From Azadirachta indica (Eukaryota > Streptophyta > Magnoliopsida > Sapindales > Meliaceae): a DNA stretch of 64,000 bases. Positions 10,847 through 23,049 of the stretch are shown here, one piece after another. The translations under genes and the position numbers were made by a program. Location: assembly GCA_022749755.1 (NCBI GenBank), contig CM040442.1, positions 10,080,457 to 10,144,456 of the forward strand, read 5' to 3'. How positions within the stretch are numbered: position 1 is the first letter of the stretch; each line of letters opens with the position of its first letter. The notes below the pieces were generated by a model. That model made no database searches and was not told the DNA's origin. It worked only from the letters and a program-made list of their open reading frames with translations.

Positions 10847-13770
10847 TATTACATATATATAATGTGACTTATAAAGCTAGGAGATATATCCCAGATGAAA
10901 GAGTAAATGTATACTTATAAAAAAAAAATGCGTATTTTGTTCATTAAAAATAGAGAGAAACCCTTTCTACCCTTTTTTAATCTCCATTTCTTCCCTAAGT
11001 TTATTATTGAATGTAAAAGTATTAATGTTGTTTTAAGATCTTTACAAACCAACAGTCACTGTATCTTAAAAAAGAGATCGCTTTAAAACCTTATTTTGCA
11101 TCAGTACATTATTTTAGAGAGGCAAAAGGTTTTCTTTATTAAGGACATTGTGCTTGCACGTCTTCACTTATTAAGAACAGAATTAATTAATAAATAAGAC
11201 CAGATTAGATGGTATACTTTGAGAGAATTGAGCTCAAAATTAAAAGAAAAATTATTTTATTTTTAAAATTAAAAATTTTTATATAGGTTCTGGGATGTTT
11301 TGGTTCTTATACACTGTTCACTATATAATTTTAAAAATTAAGAAATATTAAAAAAATTAGTTAATTAATTACCATAATATAATTTTTTTAGTTAAACCTG
11401 ACTATTGAGTAGCTTAAATAGCAAAAGTTAACAATGGTGAAATCGAGATGATAATTTACAATAAATTAAGGTACAAGTTAAAATTTATCAATAAATGAAG
11501 GGTTGCATCAAAGTAAAGCATTACTCTTATGAATTTGGCTTGCGGTGATCACACAATACTTATGCCATTTAATATGTACGTCTCGGTTACCTTAGTTTTC
11601 TTTATATACATCTATATGTTTGTCATAATTAAGTTATGTTTATCAAAATGATTGTCTATTTTTTTTAATTTTTCTAACTGACATATTATTTACCTTTTAT
11701 GCTTTACTGATCAACTAATTTTTTTTTAATATTTTACCAGGTACTATAAAATATACAATCAAGATATTGGAGAAAATCAAAATAAATAAATTCATAAATA
11801 TAGTTCAGGAGGGTTTATTTTGAGTTACACTCATAAAACGAAAATAGATTTGTGCTAGGCTTCCGGAGGTTTCAATTTGCAAACCACTATTACTATGCAC
11901 ATTTCTTAACCTTATAAGTGCAGGTTTTATTTCTCAGCCTTAACTAAAAATTTTATCAGCAAATAAATATGCATTGGTTTAATTAAACTTAGCTAGTTTA
12001 AATGGTAATAAGACCTGCATATAATTTATACTATTAATTTAATTATGAGTGATTATTATTAGTTAAAAACACGTAAACCCTTTCCAATCATAAATATACA
12101 ATATGGTTCATTTGTAATAAATTTTAATAACCTAGGTTGTAATACTGAATTTAACAATCTTTTGCTTCTTTTGTTCTTAATAAACTTTTGTTGCTTTAAT
12201 TAGATCTGTATACATAATAATAATAATAATAATAATAAATAATGACACTATTGTTGTAGATATCAAAAATTTAAAAGTGCTATTAATTATTTGTTCTCAT
12301 TTTTAACTCTCAAAATACATAAATAAAACAAAAAAAAGTTATATTTAAGAAACATTATGGTCATATTTAGTAATCCGAAACTATTGTGAATATGTGATTG
12401 TTGCATGAATGCTGCATAATTAAACGCAAATACAATACTCTTGAATATATTCTAAGTTAAATAAATATTTAATAAAACTTTTTCTCTTATTTTTAGAAAA
12501 ATACCTATATTATATGAAAATAATTAAATATTTTCACCCTGAGCAAGATTAAATTTTAAGATAATAATATTTTTACCCCTAAAGCTAAGAGAATCAGCAA
12601 AGTAGGACATAATTTTCACAATCTTGACAATATAGTCCCTATCCGTTTTTTTAATAATTTTAACATTTCAGTTCAAATTTCTATTTTATTATAAATCATT
12701 AATATATATTACAAATTTTAAGTTGATAATCCAAATTTTATTAAAACAAATTTAAAAAATCATTTGGGCTAATCACCAGGGAAGGGTCAAATTATAATCC
12801 CAAATTGGTTGAAATTCTATCTATAATAATAATAATAATAATAACATGAAATTCTATATGTGATATCATCGGTGTTCTATGTATGATAGAGGTATACATG
12901 CCAATAATATGATATATAACAATCTTTTCAGTATTTTTATTTCCTATGCCTGTATATTTAATTTATCAATCCCCTTCATCTATTTATTTATTTACTAGTT
13001 TATTGTTATCACTAAAATCTATGACCTAATCAAAACTTCATCAATAAAATGTTATGTTTTATGAAACATGGAATTATGGTTGTTATGATTTAACAGATAA
13101 ATATTGTTAATAATTTTTTAGGGGAAATTTAATTATATAAATTTATTTGATGGTTAAAGTCTCACCTTAAAGTGTATTTTAATGATGGTATTACTTTAGA
13201 CATATACTCTTAAATATCCATGTATCAAAAAATTTCTCTAAATTATTTTTAATTTTAAAATTAATTCCAAAATTTTAGTAATAAATTTGTTATAAATTTG
13301 TGTTATTTTATTTAAAAATACTAAATATCATTACATAAATTCACTGATATAATATAACAAGGAAATTGTAAAAAGTAAAGGATATGAGCAGTGAAGCTGA
13401 TGATATTACAATGCGTACTAAGGAGAAGACATTTTAGTATTTAGTTGTTATTTCATAATTCCTTACAATTTGAAATTAAGATTTTGGTTATTGCTGCTAT
13501 TTTTATTTTATTTAAATAAAAATATGATTCATTTAAAGTGATAATTTTATTGTTGATCAAGAGAAAGCATAACTAAATTTAAAAATTGAGAATAATGATC
13601 AAATTATTGGTTACTTGAACATGAAGTTATTTCTAAATTTTACCAAATAATGCTACTATAAAGACAAGCCAATAAATATTTAGTCCCCAGTCAACTAAAA
13701 TTTAAGAGTAATAACTTTGATTTTATTATAAGCTACAATAAGACTAAAACCAATCATCTTTTTGGGTCCA
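10847..13770. other. AT-rich stretch without a gene
   Basis: No convincing open frame, splice-flanked exon or element terminus was found. It contains two perfect (TAA)n runs at 12214-12239 and 12823-12844. Confidence 0.6.
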
Positions 13771-14352
13771 AATGAGAACTCAACACAAATAAATCCATCT
13801 ATTGTATAGTCAAAAATACTCTTTATTTGATACATGTTGCAACATTTAATTTAACAAACAAAGTTAAATATTGAAATGATGGTGATAAGAAACTTAAGAA
13901 CATAAATGTTGCAACTTTACAAACTAGAAATCATAAAAAATTCTACTATCTGTATAATCGTTTCTGGAACGAACTAGCTCTCTGAACGTAGGGTTTGATA
14001 TTTATGAATATGAAAACATAATTCTTTATTTTAGAGTTAATAGATAGAATCACACCGTGTCTACAATACCAATACATATCGTCGAAGGAAAGAGGAGCCT
14101 CGCTCATTGATACGTCCAGTTCATCACATATTAATGGCTTGCCCCCTAATGACTCTAATCTGCAGATAAAATCAGGAAGTAAATGGAGTACAATAATGGA
14201 ATCCATCTTAATGCATTATGTAATTGTAAGTAGTGACTATCACAAACAACACCAGTAAGAAAATTACGAAAATTATACGAGTGAAAAAATGGATTCATTA
14301 TCCTTTGTATGATGAAAGCATGGTAGAGAAGCCTGAGCAATCCCGTAGCAAA
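13771..14352 (-). pseudogene. Remnant of a gene 3' end, copy B, with a possible last exon
   Basis: Matches copy A (97-361) on the minus strand: the same AATAAA-containing 3'UTR-like stretch and the same upstream patch. Unlike copy A it keeps a possible terminal exon starting at 14159, after a pyrimidine-rich tract ending CTGCAG. In the open frame this reads LESLGGKPLICDELDVSMSE, then APLSFDDMYWYCRHGVI, and stays open to a stop at 13946. The ATG of that open frame (14206) would lie in the intron, so it is not taken as a start. The sequence reads like real protein, but I do not recognise the family. Likely a pseudogene fragment of a multi-exon gene. Confidence 0.4.
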
Positions 14353-14462
14353 AATATAAAAGAAAGGATGGGGATAGGATGGGAAATCCTTAATAGCAGA
14401 AATCATAAACTAAATGTTATGAAAAATGAAGCAACTAAGCAAATAGGAAACACAAGAAATCA

Positions 14463-15068
14463 CAAACAACACTAGATTTATGTAGAAAGCTTCTGATAAT
14501 TTCGGAGGAAAAACCACAAAAGAAAAAGCGGCAATTTCATTAAGATGAAGAAGAAGAACAATACAACCTTTTACAACCTTTTGCCTTAAACTCTAAATAT
14601 ATATTCCGAGTTTTGGGTCAAATTTAAAACTAAACTCGGGTACAGTCAGGCCCATATATTAAAACCTCTGCAATACACTTACATACATACATATACAATA
14701 CTATAAATAGGCGGGCACATTGCCCCTTAGCATCTCGAACGAGCTCTCCAGGGACCTCAACTTTCGATTACGTTAACGTACCTTAATATATTGTACCGAT
14801 TATCAAATGTGGGTCACAAACTTTACAAATCTCTACGTTAACACATATTTACCTCAACCTCTTCATTATGCCCATAAAGGCTCATTAAATGTTACAAATA
14901 CAAATAAAATCCATACAATGCTTGAACTTAGCTATAGTAACGGCTTTGGTCAACATGTCCATTGGATTCTCATGCATGGAAATCTTATCTAAACTATAAC
15001 ATAACTATGTAAAACCACATTTTTGACAAAATGAAAACTAACATCAACATACTTTGTCCTTCCATTAT
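14463..15068 (-). mobile_element. Ty1/copia retrotransposon 3' fragment
   Basis: The minus strand encodes the C-terminal tail of a copia RNase H: TKYVDVSFHFVK (about 15057-15020), then in a shifted frame HENPMDMLTKAVTIAKFKHC, with a stop at 14885-14887. The HENP..DMLTK signature is typical of the end of plant copia polyproteins. The 400 bp downstream on the minus strand (14470-14880) looks like the end of the internal region and LTR sequence, including a run resembling R/U5 (TTGCCGCTTTTTC, GTGGTTTTTCCTCCG). The frameshift and absence of the rest of pol show a dead fragment. Confidence 0.7.
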
Positions 15069-15369
15069 CTTTTTACCTCAAAAATATTAAATTTGCCGTT
15101 ATTTGAGTTAATAAATGGATTTAACAAGTAATTTTTTAAATCTGAAAAAGGTAATGAAGTATTTGCAAAAACCTTAGAGAGGAAAAGGAAATTTATCCCT
15201 TTATTTATTTATTTGGTGGAGGTTGATAATTATCTTACTTTTTTCTTTGATTTTCATTTAGATCTTTTACTTTCACTTATGCACGTATTTTGAAATAGCT
15301 GAAAAGGAAAATCATAGATCTAAGATCTTCTAATATCTTGAAAAAGGCATTGAACATACATCTTCAAAT

Positions 15370-15790
15370 GTGAATTGTCATGGGAAAAACTTAGGCTAAA
15401 CACGTGGCAGTAAAGTAAGCCCGTGACACTCACAGCTGGAACCCTATGGTCTAACCCGCCTTATGACTACCTCATTGAGAATTAAATAGGAAGCCCTACT
15501 CTCATGATAAAAATATTGCCCATCTCAGATCGGGCTCCCCACCATCTATCATCAAGGTAGTCAATGAGAATAGGCATCACATTGCGTAGCCATAGACCGT
15601 GGCACGTGAGAGAAGTGTAATTATATACTATGGTACGTATGAGAAGGCAAGGAAAATAGGCCTAGTACTCCAATACACCGAGATATATTCAAATACGCTC
15701 CATACGAAGGAATACCACCTCATGAGGCCATGACCTTAGTTCGCATTGAGTATGGTTAAGAGAATGACCTTGGTAATTAGACATACATGA
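15370..15790. other. GC-richer non-coding island, probable LTR remnant
   Basis: Base composition jumps above the surrounding DNA and there is no open frame. Such islands in AT-rich plant DNA are often LTR pieces, but no terminus or primer site is visible. 15790-16830 holds nothing I can identify. Confidence 0.25.
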
Positions 15791-16830
15791 GATTACCCCC
15801 AACTTAACTTTTTTAATTGAGTTAAAATTAAATAATATCATCCTAGTTTTTTGAGGTTAGGTGTTCAAAAAATATTTCTTTCCAATAATTTTAATTATTT
15901 TATTATGATTTTAGTGGATTAATTTTTTTTCTTTATAAGTGATCTCCAAGTCAAAGATTAGAGAGAGATTGTTAAAAATTTAAAAAAAAAAAAAGACTAC
16001 AAAATTAGTAGGAAATCGCAGATAGAATGGCCTAAAAAAGAAGATAGAAAAAATGGACCGAATTCCCAAACATATTGAAAGCCCACCATGCCACCAAATA
16101 AGAAATCAACAAAAACCATAACTTGGGAATCCATTAACATTTAGATAGAGTAGATTAATTCATTTAGACATCTTAAAGCACATCAACTTAATAATTTAAA
16201 TATCTTTAGTTTAAATTTGTGTACATCCCTCTACACTGGCCAAAATTATTTCCGTAAGTAGAATGGAATTATTTTGTTGACACAATATAAAGAAAGAGAT
16301 TGGGGATTTGCTGAAAAAAAGAATTTAAAGTAAAAACTTTGTAATCTCAACAAAAAATTAGATTGTATTTTGCCACCTTCACTCACAAATTAACATTATA
16401 ATGATAAACATAAATTTGTCTAATTTAATTTCCTCTAATATTTTAATAATATAATTTTTTTTTTGCCTATTTTATGAGATTAACTTTCATAAATGAAAAA
16501 TAATATAGCTAATTAAGACAATCATAACTTAATCTCAATATTGAAAAATTGATTAAATAATTGGATAATTATTTTCTAAGAGACTGAAATGGTTTTACAT
16601 CTATCATAATTTAGTAAAGAAGCTCTGATGATATATAACATATACAGAGAAGGCAGTTGAGGCATGCATGGATATTAAGTCTGCTTAAATTGCATAGAAT
16701 TGGTGTGATAATGAGCTAGCTGATAGGATCACTTTCATGTAGTTTAATTTGGGTGAGGCAAGCCAAATTCATAAGAATTACAACTTACAAAATAAAAATA
16801 TTAATCATATATGTACTATATAATTTTACA

Positions 16831-17345
16831 CACTATTAGAAAAATGGGCGTTGCTGATATTAGGTTTCTGATCTTTTTGAGAAGATATAAAAGCTGGTGG
16901 AGAAAAATAGTTTTTTCTTGCGAACGACAAAAATATAATAAAAATCATTGACACTGAATAATGGATATCAAAATCCTTTAAGATTATAATATCACCAGTT
17001 AAAACAACACCGTTTTAGCCACAATTTTAACTACCAAACGATGTCATTTTGACATAAATTAAAATTTTTTTAATTAAAAGAAATAGAAAACAATGTCATT
17101 TTATACTTTTTTCACACATTAAAAAAAAAAAAAACCCAAAACCCATTTTTCACCCTTTGATTTTGTTTTCCTACTCAAGCCCAAAATTTTCCGTCAAACT
17201 CTCTCACCCTTAGCATTAAATTACCCAAAATAGCTGCATCCTAACTCTTTGAATAACCTAAACTTGTTCAAATCAACCCATTTTGACATCAAATCAGTCT
17301 ATTTACACCTTAAATCAAGTGAAATCTACCCGTATCAATTGAATA
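16831..17345 (+). mobile_element. CACTA-like transposon end, copy 1
   Basis: Starts CACTATTAGAAAAATGGGCG, close to the CACTA...AGAAAAATGGGC termini of plant CACTA (En/Spm) elements. Its ~500 bp recur at 21438-21890, including the patches around CAATTGAATAA / AATAACCTAAA and the ATTTTGACAT motif. No opposite terminus or transposase is seen, so this is an end fragment. Confidence 0.5.
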
Positions 17346-17949
17346 ATTTTTTTAAATTTTATTTTTACTTTTTTAAATATTTCATTAAAATTTAGATATA
17401 TGCAACATATTTATTAGGAGTTTTATGTTACATCTCAACTATTTATACACACTCTAAATACTTAGGACTAATATTCTCACAAATTAGAGGGATCTGCTCA
17501 TGCCCTAATATGGTGAGAAGTTACACAATATTGAGAGGCATCTTATCATTGGCAAGGGTCAAACATATTTCCCTCAAATATTTTATTATCAAGATCAAAT
17601 ATATTAACCACATATGTAATTAATATAAACAAAAATAAATACATACCTTCTAGTATACCATGAAGTTTCTTGCCATAAAAGATTCTTCTTAAATAGAAAG
17701 AAAGTGACTTTTTATCTTTGTCACAGACAGTACTAACTGTTGATATCAAATTTCGTCACATGATATTAATTAGTAATGTTTAGGCGTGGAAATAGTCTCC
17801 TTTCTTTATCCTTTCTTTCTTCTTTTATACTGATCCTATCTTAATCCTATTTAGATTAGATTCTCTGTCGTTTGTGTTCTATTTTTATTCTAATTTATAT
17901 TAAAAACCTGATTGATGGATTAAAGGACTGGGGGTTCCTTTTTTTTCGT

Positions 17950-18075
17950 TATATATATATATATATATATATAGACATATACATATATATATATTATGTA
18001 TGTATGTATAGACATACATATATATACATACGTGTATGTATGTATGTGTGTACGTACATACCTATGTATATAGAC
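17950..18075. repeat. (AT)n and (TATG)n/(CATA)n microsatellite cluster
   Basis: An (AT)n run at 17950-17973 is followed by mixed TATG/CATA repeats. Short open frames on both strands here are translations of the repeat. Confidence 0.8.
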
Positions 18076-18401
18076 ACAAACATATTCATAGCATGGATGA
18101 AATAATATTCAGAGTTTCCAGTTATGCTAAGATGTGTGGGTACAATTTCATCTACTTTTCGTTTACATTGGGGCGATATTAAAGAGGGCGTGAAAGGATT
18201 AAAGTTATTTAATATATATCTTGAGTTCATTTATACGTGAAAGTAGGCTTGTGCGAATATAAAAGATTAAATTTCCAAGCAAATTAAAAGAGAATCTTTT
18301 TCCATCACTTGAAAATTATTGGTGTTATTATACGTATAGGCAAGATTGACTCAAGTAAATCCTTAATAATTGATAATTAAAACTTCATGGATAATTAATC
18401 G

Positions 18402-18900
18402 GTGAAGCAATACAAAACAAAACCTTAATTATTCAATGTACCAAAAGCAAATTGATTCACGTCTGGTATCTTTGAATTAATATCGTAAATTGATAGGTTC
18501 TTGATGATTATTCTGTAAATGTTGGAGTATGACACATACCTAATTCTTAACTTCATTCATTTGTTTTAATTATGAATTTCTTCCTCGTTAGCTGATGCAT
18601 ACAATTTAACAATTAAATTACGTACTCACTAAATAATTGGTTAGGTGGAAACGAAATAATTTTGTATTATTAATTAGCCACTTGCCTTTGATACATATTA
18701 AATTGACGTGAAATTTTAATAATCTTTAATTAGTTTCCTTTTCTATATTAATTAATTTTTTTTAAAAGATAAAGATGGGTAGAGCCCAAATTATTTTTAA
18801 ATGTCATTTATCTGCTTTCATAGGGGTGTTTTCATACATCAACTAACTTGAAGACTTATTTTTTTTTTTTATTATTTGGTTTTTGATGTGTAATCAAGAA
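18402..18900. repeat. Non-coding duplicated block, copy 1
   Basis: Matches 20718-21120 in the same orientation; shared landmarks are GCAATACAAAACAAAACCT, GTTGGAGTATGA and TTAGGTGGAA.CGAAATAATTT. There are no long open frames. A weak further partial copy lies near 20503-20530. The intervening 18900-20717 has no gene. Confidence 0.65.
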
Positions 18901-20717
18901 AATCTTTTTCCATCACTTAAAAATAATTGATTCCACTCACTCTAAAAGATAACACATATGCAGTTAATTAATTTAACACTTGCCTTATGAATTTAATTTT
19001 GCAATGCAAGAAATTTCTGGGTAGTTTGGGAGAAGTTAGAAGACAAAACTTTATTAAAGGGTAGGTATCACCAGCAAATAATTAATAAACAACAAGGTTT
19101 TTCATCCTTTGAATTAAATTAGAACTTAATGATTTATCATATCTAATTCTTAACTTTTATAGGTAATTTGTTTTTCCCTAGTTGGGGAGAATTACATAGA
19201 AGGTCTTAAGTTTTGCTTCTTTTTCGTATGAGTCCTCGTATCATTTTTTCCTATAAAATTTACTACTCTTACCATCATAAATACCTAGAAAATAATTTTT
19301 TTTAAAGAATCAATTACCCAAAAAAAAATTATAGAAGAAATTTAACTTTGCAACTAATTAGCTGAATAGCTCCCTTTTTAATGTTATTTATCTTATTTTC
19401 TAGAAACAAAAGATGAGGGAGATAGTTATGCCAGGAAAATGTTTTCTTTCTTTACTTATTTGTTGGGACTTAGTGTGAAATCGAAAAAAAGATGGAAAGA
19501 ATGAAAGAGAAAGGAAGAAAAGAAAATCTTGTTATACTCATTTTTTTTAATATTATTAATAGTGAGAGTTTAAATAAATTTTGTTATGATGCACTTCATA
19601 AATCTACTCACATAGTTGATTAGATTTTTTACAGTCACTTGATTCGAAGAAATTTCTATTTACATGAAACAAAAAAGTATCATACTTTTTAAAATGTCGA
19701 ACTTGAACTCTCTGCCCTCTAATTAAAGGGCAAGTGTTATTTACCACTCAGACTTGATTTTGATGATGATAATATTAGGAATATTAATTTTTCCTCGTTG
19801 TCAATTTATAGAATTCTTATCATATATGCAAATACAACTTAGTAACCATATTTTTTCGTTATAAATATCTGAAAAGTCTAAAATCTATGTAAATTTGAAT
19901 GTCTAAATATAACTGTGAATAACATGACTTTTTAAATTAAAAATATGAATATAGCATTACGTAGTACTTTTATAATTTTAAATGTTAAATAAATAATAAA
20001 GCATTGTAAGAAAAACATAATATATGAAAGGAATTTATCACAAAATATTTAGAAACAACTTCTTAATTGAACTGGAGAGAAAGTGCACCGATAAGAAAGT
20101 ATGTCTTTAAAGAGAAGATAAAGTGATGCTACTATATAGTTGTACGGTATACCTACAATAACTGGGAACTTTCCAATACAATTTATGATTAATCTTCACT
20201 TTAAATAAATGGATTGTATTTTAAGCAATCTAATAGTCCAAACACAATAATTATAGCATACAATGGCTATTTATAGCTCTACTCACATTGATTAGATAAT
20301 TAATAAATAAGACAATATATTTAATAAAATCATTTAGATTTTTTTAGATTCAATAAAAAATTAAAAAGTTTTCCTTTCCTATTAACCAAACACTGTCCCA
20401 AAATTACGACTGACTTAAAAGAATAAATATCTTTAACAATCCAATATAGCAAAATTAAGTTAACTGAATATTATTTAAATAAACCCTTAAAATACAATGA
20501 ATAGGTTAGGTGGAAATGAAATAATTTCGGATGGGATATGCTATATACCTCTAATTCCGTTTAATATAATTTTTTAAATAGAAATTTTGAGAATAAATTT
20601 TTTACTTTTTCTATTTTTTATAAACTCTTGCCTAATGTCAATTAAATGACATTAAAAAACATAAAAAAAATTTAACATTTAAAGTTGACAACTCTTTTAA
20701 TTATTAAAAAAAGCTAA

Positions 20718-21120
20718 TCGGTGGAGCAATACAAAACAAAACCTCAATTATTAAACCTATTACAAGCAAATTGATTTTCTGATGTTCGGTATCTTTGAAT
20801 ATGTTAAATTGAGAACTACTTTATGATTATTTTATATATGTTGGAGTATGATACATACCTAATTCATTTGTTTTAATTACGACTTTTTTGTTCCTCATCA
20901 TTCCATGTATGCAATTCAACAATTAAATTACGTACGTACTAATTAATTGATTAGGTGGAAGCGAAATAATTTCGAATTACTAATTAGCTAGACACTTGCT
21001 GACACATATTAAATTGTTTTGAAATATTAATAATCTTTAATTAGTTGGCCTTTTTCCCCATCGACTAATTTAGAGACTTGTATTTTATATATTATTTGGC
21101 TTTTAGTGTGCAGTCCAAAA
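20718..21120. repeat. Non-coding duplicated block, copy 2
   Basis: Second copy of 18402-18900. Together with the CACTA-like pieces the order is a-b...b'-a' with all parts on the same strand, so it is not a simple tandem duplication. Confidence 0.65.
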
Positions 21121-21437
21121 AAATAAGATTACTTAAATGAAGTGATATTCATCAATTTAATAGTGTAAGAATTCATTTTTTGTGGATGACAGAGAATGCG
21201 TTGCTAATATGAAAACTTGAACCACAGATACTTGGTAGATCGATCTTGGACAACGGTTTATTAAGAAATATCAAAGTATAAATAGTTATATTTAGTACGA
21301 TTTAAGAAAATTAAATTTGATAAACATTATTAAAATAAATAACTAAATTTATGTATTACTTATTAATAGTAAGCCCGAAACTATGAAATTAAAATTTTCT
21401 GTACCATTGTCATAAAGATTTAATAATCATATTGCTT

Positions 21438-21890
21438 GCATTAATAGAAAAATGATCATTGCTGATACTATATTTTTTTTTTGAAAAAGTGTCAAGTCTG
21501 GTATGCATAAGGGTTTTTTTGCATGAAAAAATAGAACTATAACAAAAATCATTGAGACTAGATAATGTGTATTAGAATTCTCTAAGACTATAATATCACT
21601 AAACAAAATTACATCATTTTGACCATATTTTTTCCACGACAATGCATCGTCATTTTTCCACATATTTGATTTTTTTAATTTAACACAATATGAAATCATG
21701 CAGAAATTTTACACTAGAAACGAAGTTGTTTTTTGTATTTTGCATCCAAAACAAACCCAAAATCATTTTTTACCAAAGTTCCTCACCTCCTTTTCCCCAC
21801 ACTTAGCACGCCTAAATCTTCAAATAACCTAAAATCGACTCAAATCAACCGTATTCACACTTTGAATCAAAATCTACCTTATTTACTTGT
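21438..21890 (+). mobile_element. CACTA-like transposon end, copy 2
   Basis: Starts ATTAATAGAAAAATGATCAT, a decayed version of the terminus at 16831, and follows it for ~450 bp in the same orientation. The stretch to 22668 is T-rich with no supported gene; an 80-codon open frame at 22060 looks accidental. Confidence 0.45.
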
Positions 21891-22980
21891 TTACATAAGA
21901 TCTAACTTTGAATCATGGTGCAAATGACCCAAATAAGATCATCTGTTTAGGTAAGTCAGCATACCTTGAAATTTTGGAAAAGACTTTCTGTTTTTTTCCT
22001 TCTTTGGATCAAGTGTAGATTATTTTGTTAGTTTGACTTTGTTTTTAAATTTTTAGGATTTGAGAATTCAAAATATTTTTGTTGATTTTATTTTTGAACT
22101 TCAAATTAGCTCGATACTCAATCTCTCATATGTTTTCATTCTTGGCATTGATTTGGTTGTCAAATTGCACAATGCATGCTACTTTATCATTGAATTTTTG
22201 GTGCATGTTACTTTAATTTGCACAATACATGTTACTTTATCTGTGGGTTTGATTTTGTCCGAGTGCATGTGCTTATTTCAAGTTTTATTCTACCTTTGTT
22301 GATTTTATAATTTTTTATTTATATTCTTCAAATATTTAATCAATTTTTGTATTACCAAAATGCCTATTATTTTATGTTGTTTAATGTAATTTATGTCCAT
22401 TTTTAATAATTTATCACCTTTAATTAACTTGAAACAAATGTTTTCGCAATCACAAATGCAAATTTTTTATATACATATGTTCATGGACTAACTGTCTACA
22501 ATATTATTAGATTACAAGCACTTTTCTCATTATTTCGTTATGTTCTTTCATTTGTTTAATTGTCAACTTGGAAACAATTTTCACTATTATTGTTGTCAGG
22601 TATGTTCTTTTATTTTTCGTTTGACCTACTCTTTTGTCACTTTGCTAATGATGTTGTACACTTTTAGGATTCTAAAACTTAAAATTTTAATCTAATTCAT
22701 GTGTGGACAAAAAGTTTCTAATCTGTGATCATCAAAATGTTGCGTAATAACTTTATTTTTAATTAGCTGTCAGTTTTTGACCAAACAACTTGTTGATATA
22801 AGATATCAATATTTTAATTACTTGGATTGTGTTTTTGATTTATGTTAGTCTAAATATTTAATTTTTTAGGATTCGAATAGTCAAATTATGGGAACTTAAA
22901 ACAAATCAAAACATAAATCGTAATCATTGTGGTTTGATTTTTATAATCGTAAATCCACTATAAGCCATTGTTCATATTCC

Positions 22981-22986
22981 TATATA
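22981..22986 (+). promoter_or_regulatory. Probable TATA box of the intact BAHD gene
   Basis: CCTATATACAAAG lies about 65 bp before the ATG. The equivalent region is recognisable in the broken copy (CTAGATATAAAG) and in the stub (CTACATACAAAG), and the intact copy has the best match. Confidence 0.45.
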
Positions 22987-23049
22987 CAAAGATGTAATTG
23001 AACTTGGGCAAATCATCAAATTCAATGTTCTTCTAACAGAAAGATAGAA

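Noticed and set aside
14233..14475. 80-codon plus-strand lysine-rich frame
   Set aside because: It overlaps the minus-strand gene remnant and the copia LTR fragment, both better supported.
17872..18230. Tyrosine/isoleucine-rich frames on both strands
   Set aside because: Direct translation of the AT and TATG microsatellites.
19685..19755. Possible tRNA-like or small-RNA hairpin around GCCCTCTAATTAAAGGGC
   Set aside because: Only a short stem is seen, with no cloverleaf and no precursor-like longer stem; similar text is common in plant repeats.
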